Shown here: one piece after another, positions 1-5,515 of the stretch
Position numbering within the stretch: position 1 is the first letter of the stretch
How the letters are laid out: every line of letters starts with the position of its first letter
Source of the DNA: an uncultured Bacilli bacterium
GTDB lineage: Bacteria; Bacillota_I; Bacilli_A; RF39; UBA660
NCBI GenBank assembly: GCA_947632255.1
Contig: CANROL010000012.1
Span: 1-15,865, forward strand
DNA length: 15,865 nucleotides
Reading direction: 5' to 3'
Notes under the pieces: generated by a model
What the model saw: only the letters and a program-made list of their open reading frames with translations
Databases searched by the model: none
Told to the model about the DNA's origin: nothing
Program-made: the position numbers and the translations under genes

Positions 1-137
1 CCTTTGGGAATATCCCCTTTATGATTGGGTATTATGCAAATTTTATTATCCTTTTTGTATTTCATATGAGAGCCTTTTTGACTTATAAGTATCCAACCAT
101 CTTTTTCAAGTGCTTTTATCACTTTTTTGACAACCAA
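1..137 (-). CDS. hicA: HicA-type toxin (mRNA interferase), 3' end cut by window edge
   Basis: The first 45 codons are visible. The protein begins VVKKVIKALEKDGWILISQ and continues into KGSHMKYKK and IIPNHKGDIPKG. This is the HicA/YcfA fold pattern: a small double-stranded-RNA-binding-like domain with the catalytic histidine in the GSH motif, here about residue 26. HicA toxins cleave mRNA and are neutralised by HicB. I chose a TTG start at 135-137 because a strong AAAGGAGG site (145-152) sits 7 nt upstream and no ATG is available. The gene is first after its promoter, so a hicB partner should lie just outside the window to the left; I cannot see it. HicA proteins are usually about 60-80 residues, so only the end is missing. 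The family call is by motif recognition and is fairly secure; toxicity is inferred. Confidence 0.8.
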   Translation of the reverse strand, partial: MVVKKVIKALEKDGWILISQKGSHMKYKKDNKICIIPNHKGDIPK

Positions 138-163
138 ATCGTTTCCTCCTTTCTAATGTATTA

Positions 164-193
164 ATTATAGCACTATCGTTAACACGTGTCAAC
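164..193 (-). promoter_or_regulatory. hicA promoter with palindromic operator over the -35 box
   Basis: On the minus strand a perfect TTGACA (187-192), a 17-nt spacer and a perfect TATAAT (164-169) form a full-consensus sigma-A promoter. The -35 box lies inside a near-perfect 16-bp palindrome, GTTAACACGTGTCAAC (178-193, one mismatched pair). HicAB modules are commonly autorepressed through HicB binding their promoter, so this palindrome is a good operator candidate. The promoter is seen directly; the operator role is inferred. Confidence 0.75.
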
Positions 194-257
194 ACATATT
201 ATATTATATGCATTATTATTCAAATATTACATAGATATTATATATTTTTTAAAATAT

Positions 258-281
258 AAAAAACAAGTTTTAGTTAACTTG
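258..281 (-). terminator. Intrinsic terminator of nfo
   Basis: Minus-strand hairpin with arms CAAGTT and AACTTG (264-269 and 276-281), a 6-nt loop and a run of six T (258-263). The nfo stop codon (274-276) lies inside the hairpin. Confidence 0.8.
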
Positions 282-1185
282 TTTGATATTCATTTCTTAT
301 ATCTTCCATGAGATTAGGGTTAAATTCCCCTTTTCTTAACATAGCTATTTCATATTTATAGGGAGGATATAGTCTTTCTTTATCTTCTAGAGTATTACCT
401 ATATATGGGGTTTCTAAGATTTTAGGTATATCTTTTAGACGGGGATTATTAATTATATTTAATAAATTAGTAAAACCAATTGTTCCAAAGCCAATATTGG
501 CATGGCGATCTTTATGAGAATTAATGGGGTTTTTACTATCATTTAAATGTAAGCATTTTATATAATCTAAAGATAATAATTTGGAAAATTCATCTAAATA
601 ATGATCAAAATTAGCCATGTCATAGCCAGCATCATTTAAATGGCAAGTATCAAGACAAATACCTATTTTATCTTTATTAATAATATGGTCTATTAAATAT
701 TTTATTTCTTCTAAGTTTTTACCTAATTCCGTACCTTTACCGGCCATAGTTTCTAATAATATGGTTACTTTAGAATCATTTTTTAAAACAATATTTAAAG
801 CATTTATAATATTATCTAATGCAATGTGAGGATCTAGGCCAACACTAGAACCAGGATGTAAAACTAAATATTTTATACCTAATTTAGTACAACGATTTAT
901 TTCTTCTTTTAAGAAATTAATACTAAATTGATATTTAGTTTCCGTAGTATTATTAGCTAAATTAATTATATAAGGAGCATGACAAATAACATTATTAATA
1001 TCAATATTATTATTTTGCATTAATTCATGAGCAGCCCCAACAAGGCTTAAATCAATATCTTTTCTAAGAGTATTTTGGGGAGCTCCTGTATAAAACATAA
1101 AGGTATTCGCGTTATAACTAATTGCTTCTTTAACACTATCTAATAGGCCTTGAGGGCCATATGAAACATGTGAACCAATAATCAT
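274..1185 (-). CDS. nfo: Endonuclease IV (apurinic/apyrimidinic endonuclease)
   Basis: This is a base-excision-repair enzyme that cuts DNA 5' of abasic sites and trims blocked 3' ends. It is a TIM-barrel protein of the AP endonuclease 2 family that binds three zinc ions. All nine metal ligands are visible, numbered from the ATG: H69 (HAPYIINLA), H110 (LHPGSS), E145 (LLETMAG), D179 and H182 (LDTCH), H213 (HLNDS), D226 and H228 (DRH), and E258 (ILETP). These match the E. coli Nfo ligand pattern almost position for position. The 303-residue length is slightly above the usual 280-300. A GTG at 1192-1194 would add three residues, but the ATG at 1183-1185 is preferred: an AGGTGG site lies 5 nt upstream and MIIGSHVS is the normal family N-terminus. 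It lies just downstream of the pilin gene with no clear promoter of its own, so it may be read partly from the pilin promoter. It ends in its own terminator. Confidence 0.96.
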   Translation of the reverse strand: MIIGSHVSYGPQGLLDSVKEAISYNANTFMFYTGAPQNTLRKDIDLSLVGAAHELMQNNNIDINNVICHAPYIINLANNTTETKYQFSINFLKEEINRCTKLGIKYLVLHPGSSVGLDPHIALDNIINALNIVLKNDSKVTILLETMAGKGTELGKNLEEIKYLIDHIINKDKIGICLDTCHLNDAGYDMANFDHYLDEFSKLLSLDYIKCLHLNDSKNPINSHKDRHANIGFGTIGFTNLLNIINNPRLKDIPKILETPYIGNTLEDKERLYPPYKYEIAMLRKGEFNPNLMEDIRNEYQTS

Positions 1186-1196
1186 TTTTACCACCT

Positions 1197-1220
1197 AAAA
1201 AGTTAGATATTATCTAACTT
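1197..1220 (-). terminator. Hairpin at the end of the pilin gene, weak terminator or attenuator
   Basis: A perfect inverted repeat, AAGTTAGATA and TATCTAACTT (1200-1220, one central base), overlaps the pilin stop codon and is followed by only a few T before the nfo ribosome site. The short T run suggests partial termination or an mRNA-stabilising stem between pilin and nfo. Confidence 0.6.
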
Positions 1221-1632
1221 AATTTGCTCCACATACTGTTGATGCTTCTTCTGATGAATCAATAACATCATCACTCGTAACATCAGGATTTTTACCATCA
1301 ATCATATTAGTACCATTGGATAACCAAATAGTTACTTTCCCACTGCTTTCAACAAGAAAACTTCCTGTATAAGCTTCATCATTTTTACTTATTTTACCAG
1401 AAGAAATTAAATCCTCATAAGTATAACATTTAGAACCAGTACCACCATCTTCTAAATATAAACTTTGAGCCGCGGGATACATAATATTAGCTTCCGTTGC
1501 TAAGACTTGTTTTTTAGCTCCACTCATCATAGGTATAACGGCATTAGTTGCAATTAATACTACCACTGATAAAATAACTATAACACTTAATAATTCTACT
1601 AATGTAAATCCTTTTCTATTTATTTTTGCCAC
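1219..1632 (-). CDS. Type IV pilin-like protein (prepilin)
   Basis: This 137-residue secreted subunit has a class III signal: a short basic leader (MAKINRKG), then FTLVELL with the glutamate at mature position 5, then about 20 hydrophobic residues. The prepilin peptidase should cut after G8 and methylate F9. The mature C-terminal domain is small, with two cysteines (GSKCY and the C-terminal STVCGAN) that could form a disulfide. It resembles the major pseudopilin ComGC and Gram-positive type IV pilins, but I cannot say whether it serves DNA uptake or surface pili. No comG ATPase, membrane protein or peptidase gene is in the window, so the assembly machinery must be elsewhere. The start is GTG (1630-1632), with AGAAGG 9 nt upstream and a strong promoter close by. 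The hairpin at its stop separates it from nfo. Confidence 0.88.
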   Translation of the reverse strand: MAKINRKGFTLVELLSVIVILSVVVLIATNAVIPMMSGAKKQVLATEANIMYPAAQSLYLEDGGTGSKCYTYEDLISSGKISKNDEAYTGSFLVESSGKVTIWLSNGTNMIDGKNPDVTSDDVIDSSEEASTVCGAN

Positions 1633-1653
1633 CTTTATTCACCTTCTAAATTA

Positions 1654-1681
1654 ATTATATCAAAAAATTAAGGTTAGTCAA
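1654..1681 (-). promoter_or_regulatory. Promoter of the pilin gene
   Basis: TTGACT (1676-1681), a 16-nt spacer and TATAAT (1654-1659) on the minus strand. The expected start of transcription near 1647 puts the ribosome site almost at the 5' end of the message. It lies downstream of the small-RNA terminator, so pilin expression does not need read-through from the RNA locus. Confidence 0.75.
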
Positions 1682-1715
1682 GATAATTATGGCAATCACT
1701 TAAAAAATATTTTAC

Positions 1716-1749
1716 AAAAAAATAGGCCCATGACCTTAATGTCATGAGC
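1716..1749 (-). terminator. Strong intrinsic terminator of the small RNA
   Basis: Minus-strand hairpin with 9-bp arms GCTCATGAC and GTCATGGGC (1741-1749 and 1726-1734, one G-U pair), a 6-nt loop and a run of seven T (1716-1722). Confidence 0.9.
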
Positions 1750-1870
1750 TTTAAAAATAATTTAGTAGTCTCCCAGTCCTACATGTATTCTTTCGGTTAT
1801 AAACCTACTCTAACCTTAAAATTAAGGCGTTAGTGCAAGAAGAAAATTTACACCCTTAAATTATTTACTT
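1716..1870 (-). ncRNA. Candidate independent structured small RNA of unknown class
   Basis: This is a non-coding transcript of about 155 nt with its own promoter and terminator, between the GntR gene and the pilin. A perfect 10-bp closing stem pairs 1857-1866 with 1755-1764. Inside it are a possible P1 (TTCTT 1837-1841 with AAGAA 1788-1792); an inner hairpin (CTAA, CCTTA, TAAGG and TTAG, 1810-1833); a short hairpin GGTT-TAT-AACC (1795-1805) flanked by AGTA and GAA, the pattern of a bulged-G (loop E) module; and a hairpin GTAG/CTAC (1765-1782). The AGTAGG...CCGAAAGAA core resembles, from memory, the core of the glutamine riboswitch (glnA RNA), but the rest does not obviously fit. I see no match to 5S, 6S, SRP RNA, tmRNA or RNase P. 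Confidence that it is a real RNA is moderate; its class and role are unknown. Confidence 0.6.
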
Positions 1871-1876
1871 ATAATA

Positions 1877-1905
1877 TTCATACCACTTTTTAATAGAAAA
1901 AGCAA
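1877..1905 (-). promoter_or_regulatory. Promoter of the small RNA
   Basis: TTGCTT (1900-1905), 17-nt spacer, TATGAA (1877-1882) preceded by TGG. Transcription would begin near 1870, right at the 5' closing stem of the RNA. The -35 box shares bases with the terminator of the upstream GntR gene. Confidence 0.55.
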
Positions 1906-1918
1906 GAATTTTATTCTT
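1893..1918 (-). terminator. Intrinsic terminator of the GntR/ABC operon
   Basis: Minus-strand hairpin AAGAAT-AAA-ATTCTT (1904-1918) followed by GCTTTTTC. The stop codon of the GntR gene (1917-1919) overlaps the stem. It is short and AT-rich, so termination may be incomplete. Confidence 0.6.
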
Positions 1919-2273
1919 ATGCTTGAATTTTTTTCATAATTTCTTCTTTAGTTAAACCATAAGTTTCTAATTCTTTAATATTATTTTTAAGTTTGATTAA
2001 AGTTTCGTTTATTTTTTGTTCTTTGGCTTCTTGGATATTATTAGTTATAAAAGTACCTTTAGTTGATTTAGAAACAATAATGTTTTTACTTTCTAAAATA
2101 TCATAAGCTTTTTTAACAGTATTGGGGTTAATACTTAAATTACAAGCTAGTTCTCTAATACTAGGTATTTGGGTATTAGGTTTTAAAATATTTAAAGTTA
2201 CTAAACGTTCTACTTCACTTACTATTTGTTCATATATAGGAGTTCTAGTTTGATAATTAATTTCAATAATCAT
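1917..2273 (-). CDS. GntR-family transcriptional regulator, YtrA subfamily
   Basis: A 118-residue DNA-binding protein. Residues about 10-75 form the GntR winged helix-turn-helix (TPIYEQIVSEV, IPSIRELACNLSINPNTV, a KKAYDILE recognition region and a KGTFI wing). The remaining roughly 40 residues are a short helical tail. This short layout, without an effector-binding domain, is typical of the YtrA subfamily, whose members usually repress the ABC-transporter operon they sit in. Here the gene is the third gene of such an operon, starting 2 bp after the permease stop. The likely target is the palindrome at 5099-5119 in front of the ATPase gene. The inducing signal is unknown; YtrA relatives in other Firmicutes often respond to cell-wall-active compounds. 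The family call is secure and the target is inferred. Confidence 0.93.
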   Translation of the reverse strand: MIIEINYQTRTPIYEQIVSEVERLVTLNILKPNTQIPSIRELACNLSINPNTVKKAYDILESKNIIVSKSTKGTFITNNIQEAKEQKINETLIKLKNNIKELETYGLTKEEIMKKIQA

Positions 2274-2275
2274 AC

Positions 2276-4213
2276 TTACTTAGTTCCTTCTTCATATTTT
2301 GCAAATAATTCTTGATAATCTTTAGTTTTACTTAATTTAGTTTGCCATTTTTCAAATTCTTCTTTAAATTTTAGAGCATCCCCAATAAGGATAGAACCAG
2401 ATTCATCAAAATTATTAAATCCTATTTCTATGACATTATCTGTAAAAATATTATTTTCTTTAGTTATATAATTAATTAATTCAGAATGACTATTGTTTAA
2501 AACATAACTGAATACTTGTAAATCTATATCATCAAATAACTTAGAAGATGGATTATAAATAGAAAATAATACATCATTACTATGATCTAAGATCGTAGCA
2601 TTTTTGGTATTTCTTTCTTTTAAAACATATTGATCTAATTTTTGATTTAAATTATAAGGAATAGCTAAACTTTTATATTCATGATTTTGATATTTATATA
2701 TAGTTAATAATTCTTGATGGTAATTAGCAATATTTAAATTACTTTGTTTTAAAGTTTCACTTAAAATATTTTTTAATTCTTTAGTTAATTTTAAATCTGT
2801 TGCATAAATAATTTTATTTATTTTAGTATTAGCAAAATCTTTTAAATAAGCATTTTTATAAGCAAGACTTATTTGATCACGATAATCTTGATCATAAATA
2901 TAAAAACGATAAACTTTATTATTTATAGTTACTAAAGCTGAAGTAGAATAATCATTACTTTCTAATGTGGCATTAATAATATTATTAATTAATTCTTTAT
3001 CTTTTATATCATAATATTTTTTAGTGTAATAATAACCATTTTGATTACTAACATAAGCTGGAACTATAAAACTAGTAATATCATCTAAATTAATAACTTG
3101 CGTTTTATCTATTTGATCATAAATATTAAATAAACAAATAAAAGCTATACAACTAAATGTAGTTATTACTAAAGATTTTTTTAATTTATATATTTCTTTT
3201 CTTGTTATTAAATCATAGATGGTTTGATAAATTAAGATAGCTACAATACATATAATTATATTAGTAGGAAAATCTATTTCAGTCATTATTATATAAGCAA
3301 TAAAACTTACTGGTATTAAAGTTATTCCTTTAATTAGGTAATGTAAGGTTTCATTTTTAAAACTAGTTTCATTATTTTCCATTTTTCTTTTTTGAAATAA
3401 GTAATAAGCAATAAGAGAATAAAGAATAATAAGAATACTCATTTTAATTATACTTTTAGAATTATAAGTGATATTACCATTATTTAAGAACATTAAAGGA
3501 GCTGTAAAAGTATAATTTAGAGTCTTATTATAATTTAAATAATATTCATTTTTATTTAAATGAGCATAGCAGTTTTCGATATTACAACTATAATTTGGAG
3601 CATTAATAGTTGATGATGTAACATAATTATTGTTATATTTAGTATCAAATACTAGTTTAGTGGCCATTAAGAAAGGAACTAAACATAGAATAATAACAAG
3701 GACAATTAATGAACTTATTAAATTACCAGAGATAGATATTGCAAGCATAGCTACTGCAAACATAAAGATATAACCAATTAAATAATAAAGAAAATAATCA
3801 ATTATTAAAGGAAATGGAATAATTATATTACCAACTAAATTAAATATTAAAAAGATTAAAGAATTAAGAAGCATATAAATTAAAATTAAGAATATACCGC
3901 CTATTAAGCTGGTTATAAAAATACTTTTACGATTAACGGGTTTAGATAAAACAAAATCAACACTTTTTCTTTTAAAGACAAAACCAATTAAACTACAGGC
4001 TAGAACAATAGGAATAATATACATACCTAAAAAGGTTATAATACTTAAATTATCAAATTCCATTAGAACGACATCACTATTATTAATCTTAATTAAAATA
4101 AGCATTATAACATTAAGTAAAGGAACTAAGCCTAAAAAGAACGCTAGTAAACCTTTAGATTTTTTTAAATTTTCTTTAAAATAGTTAACGTTAAATAATT
4201 TCATTAAATTCAT
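2276..4213 (-). CDS. ABC-2-type transporter permease with large C-terminal domain
   Basis: A 645-residue membrane protein. The N-terminal half has about six hydrophobic segments (residues roughly 18-42, 55-77, 97-128, 135-165 and 167-187, then one near 257-272). A polar stretch at 188-255 has two cysteines (YSCNIENCYAHL) and may be exposed outside. Further segments lie near 295-311, 313-335 and 347-363. A soluble domain of about 280 residues then ends the protein. It is the membrane half of the transporter powered by the upstream ATPase, whose reading frame it overlaps by 23 bp (4191-4213), which implies translational coupling. ATG codons at 4211 and 4202 are both possible starts; the first is kept. 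The pairing with a YtrA-type regulator suggests an export or stress-response transporter of the YtrBC kind, but the substrate cannot be read from the sequence. Confidence 0.85.
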   Translation of the reverse strand: MNLMKLFNVNYFKENLKKSKGLLAFFLGLVPLLNVIMLILIKINNSDVVLMEFDNLSIITFLGMYIIPIVLACSLIGFVFKRKSVDFVLSKPVNRKSIFITSLIGGIFLILIYMLLNSLIFLIFNLVGNIIIPFPLIIDYFLYYLIGYIFMFAVAMLAISISGNLISSLIVLVIILCLVPFLMATKLVFDTKYNNNYVTSSTINAPNYSCNIENCYAHLNKNEYYLNYNKTLNYTFTAPLMFLNNGNITYNSKSIIKMSILIILYSLIAYYLFQKRKMENNETSFKNETLHYLIKGITLIPVSFIAYIIMTEIDFPTNIIICIVAILIYQTIYDLITRKEIYKLKKSLVITTFSCIAFICLFNIYDQIDKTQVINLDDITSFIVPAYVSNQNGYYYTKKYYDIKDKELINNIINATLESNDYSTSALVTINNKVYRFYIYDQDYRDQISLAYKNAYLKDFANTKINKIIYATDLKLTKELKNILSETLKQSNLNIANYHQELLTIYKYQNHEYKSLAIPYNLNQKLDQYVLKERNTKNATILDHSNDVLFSIYNPSSKLFDDIDLQVFSYVLNNSHSELINYITKENNIFTDNVIEIGFNNFDESGSILIGDALKFKEEFEKWQTKLSKTKDYQELFAKYEEGTK

Positions 4214-5087
4214 ATCCTAAGACCTCCATTTGATAAATAAATACTTCTTCTAATGTTAAAGGTAAAAAATCTAATATTATAGGTTTTAAACTTTCTAAAT
4301 ATTCTTTCGCATTACCTTTTTTATCATCTATAATAATTGTCGCAATACTTCCAATTTTTTTATAAGAAATTATATTTAATTGTTTAAATGTTTTTTTATT
4401 AAAATCTTCTTTTAAAGATATTTGAACTTTAAACATTGAAGTTTTAATCGTATCAATATCACTTTCAAATAAAATTTTACCTTTATATAATAAACCTAAA
4501 TTATCACAGATATCTTCTAATTCTCTTAAATTATGACTAGTCATAATAATTGTTGATTTATTTTTTTCTAAAGATTCAGCGAGTAATGATTTAAAAAATT
4601 TACGCATAACGGGATCTAGACCATCAAATGTTTCATCAAAAAACATATATTTGGCATTTGTTGCTAAAGCACAGATTAGGGCACATTGTCTTTTCATACC
4701 TTTAGAAAAGTTATTTATTTTGACATTCATGTTTAATTTTAATTTATCCGCGGTGTTAATAACATAGTTTAAATCGAATTTAGGATATAAAGAAGCATAA
4801 TACTCACCCATATCCATTAAAGTATAATTAGGATAGAAGAATAAATCATCCGGAACAAAGACCATTTCTTGTTTTAGTTTTAAATTATCATAAACATTTT
4901 CATTATCAATTAAGATGGCTCCCCCATCAGCTTGATAAATACTATTAATTAGTCTTAAAAGTGTAGATTTACCGGCACCATTGGCCCCCACTAAACCATA
5001 TATAGCATTATCACTGATACAACAGTTTAGTTTTTCTAAGACATAATTATTATTAAATTTTTTAGTTAAGTTTTTAATTTCTAGCAT
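4191..5087 (-). CDS. ABC transporter ATP-binding protein (YtrB-like)
   Basis: A 298-residue ATPase, first gene of the operon. Walker A is GANGAGKST (34-42), the signature is NFSKGMKRQ (about 126-134, FSKGM replacing LSGGQ), Walker B is YMFFDE (147-152) with a D-loop FDGLDP, and the switch histidine is in TSHNLRE (about 185). The Q-loop position reads VPDDLFFYP, so the usual glutamine appears replaced by aspartate. Residues after about 205 form the C-terminal extension typical of ABC-2 exporters' ATPases. The ATG (5085-5087) follows GGAGG by 4 nt, rather close, but MLEIKNLTK is the normal start for the family. Expression is probably controlled by the palindrome between promoter and ribosome site, bound by the GntR protein encoded at the end of the operon. 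Confidence 0.94.
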   Translation of the reverse strand: MLEIKNLTKKFNNNYVLEKLNCCISDNAIYGLVGANGAGKSTLLRLINSIYQADGGAILIDNENVYDNLKLKQEMVFVPDDLFFYPNYTLMDMGEYYASLYPKFDLNYVINTADKLKLNMNVKINNFSKGMKRQCALICALATNAKYMFFDETFDGLDPVMRKFFKSLLAESLEKNKSTIIMTSHNLRELEDICDNLGLLYKGKILFESDIDTIKTSMFKVQISLKEDFNKKTFKQLNIISYKKIGSIATIIIDDKKGNAKEYLESLKPIILDFLPLTLEEVFIYQMEVLGYEFNEII

Positions 5088-5098
5088 ATTTCCTCCTT

Positions 5099-5119
5099 TG
5101 TACTATTTGTGCTAGTACA
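5099..5119 (-). promoter_or_regulatory. Palindromic operator, probable GntR/YtrA binding site
   Basis: Perfect inverted repeat TGTACTA-N7-TAGTACA, placed between the expected start of transcription (about 5120) and the AAGGAGG site of the ATPase gene. A repressor bound here would block initiation or early elongation. Symmetry and position fit a dimeric YtrA-type regulator, and the operon encodes one. The repeat is directly visible; the protein-site assignment is inference. Confidence 0.8.
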
Positions 5120-5124
5120 GTTAT

Positions 5125-5153
5125 AATATAACACACATTAAATAATTATGCAA
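5125..5153 (-). promoter_or_regulatory. Promoter of the ABC transporter/GntR operon
   Basis: TTGCAT (5148-5153), 17-nt spacer and TATATT (5125-5130) on the minus strand, directly upstream of the palindromic operator. Confidence 0.65.
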
Positions 5154-5167
5154 GAAATTTTTAAATA

Positions 5168-5206
5168 TTTAAAAAAAGAAGTTTTTCTTCTAGAGAAAAT
5201 ACTTCT
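5168..5206 (-). terminator. Intrinsic terminator of the rhodanese gene
   Basis: Long minus-strand hairpin with arms AGAAGT/ACTTCT (5201-5206 and 5177-5182) and an inner TTTTCT/AGAAAA stem, followed by a T run. It overlaps the rhodanese stop codon (5205-5207, TAG). Confidence 0.85.
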
Positions 5207-5462
5207 ATTCATAACTCATTTGGGTAACATCATAACCATAAAACTCTAAGATACTTACAGCTTTACGACTTTTAGTTCCTTTATGACAGACGATATAATA
5301 TGGTTTATTCTTATCTAATAATGTTTTATGATTTAATAATAATGTTTCATAAGGTATATTAATACTATCAGGATGATGATATTCTTTATAATCAAGAGGA
5401 TTTTGTATATCTATTAATGTACCCATGCTTTTATAATAGTTTTTAATATCTAATCTTTTCAT
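5205..5462 (-). CDS. Small single-domain rhodanese-like protein
   Basis: An 85-residue cytoplasmic protein with one short rhodanese fold: LIDIQNPLDYKEYHHPDSINIPYE at the front, then an active-site loop CHKGTKSR with the persulfide-carrying cysteine (about C59), then the closing helix EFYGYDVTQ. Such PspE/GlpE-like proteins pass sulfur to acceptors or have redox roles; the physiological partner is unknown. It stands alone between two terminators. The ATG at 5460-5462 has no recognisable ribosome site, and a TATAAT (5472-5477) lies only about 10 nt upstream, so the message may be leaderless. A second ATG at codon 13 is the alternative start and also lacks a ribosome site. The family call is secure; the start is less so. 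Confidence 0.87.
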   Translation of the reverse strand: MKRLDIKNYYKSMGTLIDIQNPLDYKEYHHPDSINIPYETLLLNHKTLLDKNKPYYIVCHKGTKSRKAVSILEFYGYDVTQMSYE

Positions 5463-5471
5463 ATTATCACT

Positions 5472-5477
5472 ATTATA
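5472..5477 (-). promoter_or_regulatory. -10 box in front of the rhodanese gene
   Basis: TATAAT on the minus strand. The matching -35 position (about 5495-5500) reads CTTTTT and is weak, falling in the terminator of the upstream coupling-protein gene. Transcription would start within a few bases of the ATG. Confidence 0.45.
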
Positions 5478-5492
5478 TAATATTTAAATTTG

Positions 5493-5515
5493 AAAAAAAG
5501 CCTTATAATAAAGGC
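5493..5515 (-). terminator. Intrinsic terminator of the VirD4-like gene
   Basis: Minus-strand hairpin GCCTT-N6-AAGGC (5500-5515) followed by seven T (5493-5499). It begins immediately after the stop codon at 5516-5518. Confidence 0.85.

Noticed and set aside
1755..1866. 5S rRNA, suggested by the ~110-nt size, closing stem and the GGGAGAC segment near the 3' end
   Set aside because: The conserved 5S loop region (CCGAACACGGAAGTTAAGC-like) is missing and no 16S/23S genes are nearby.
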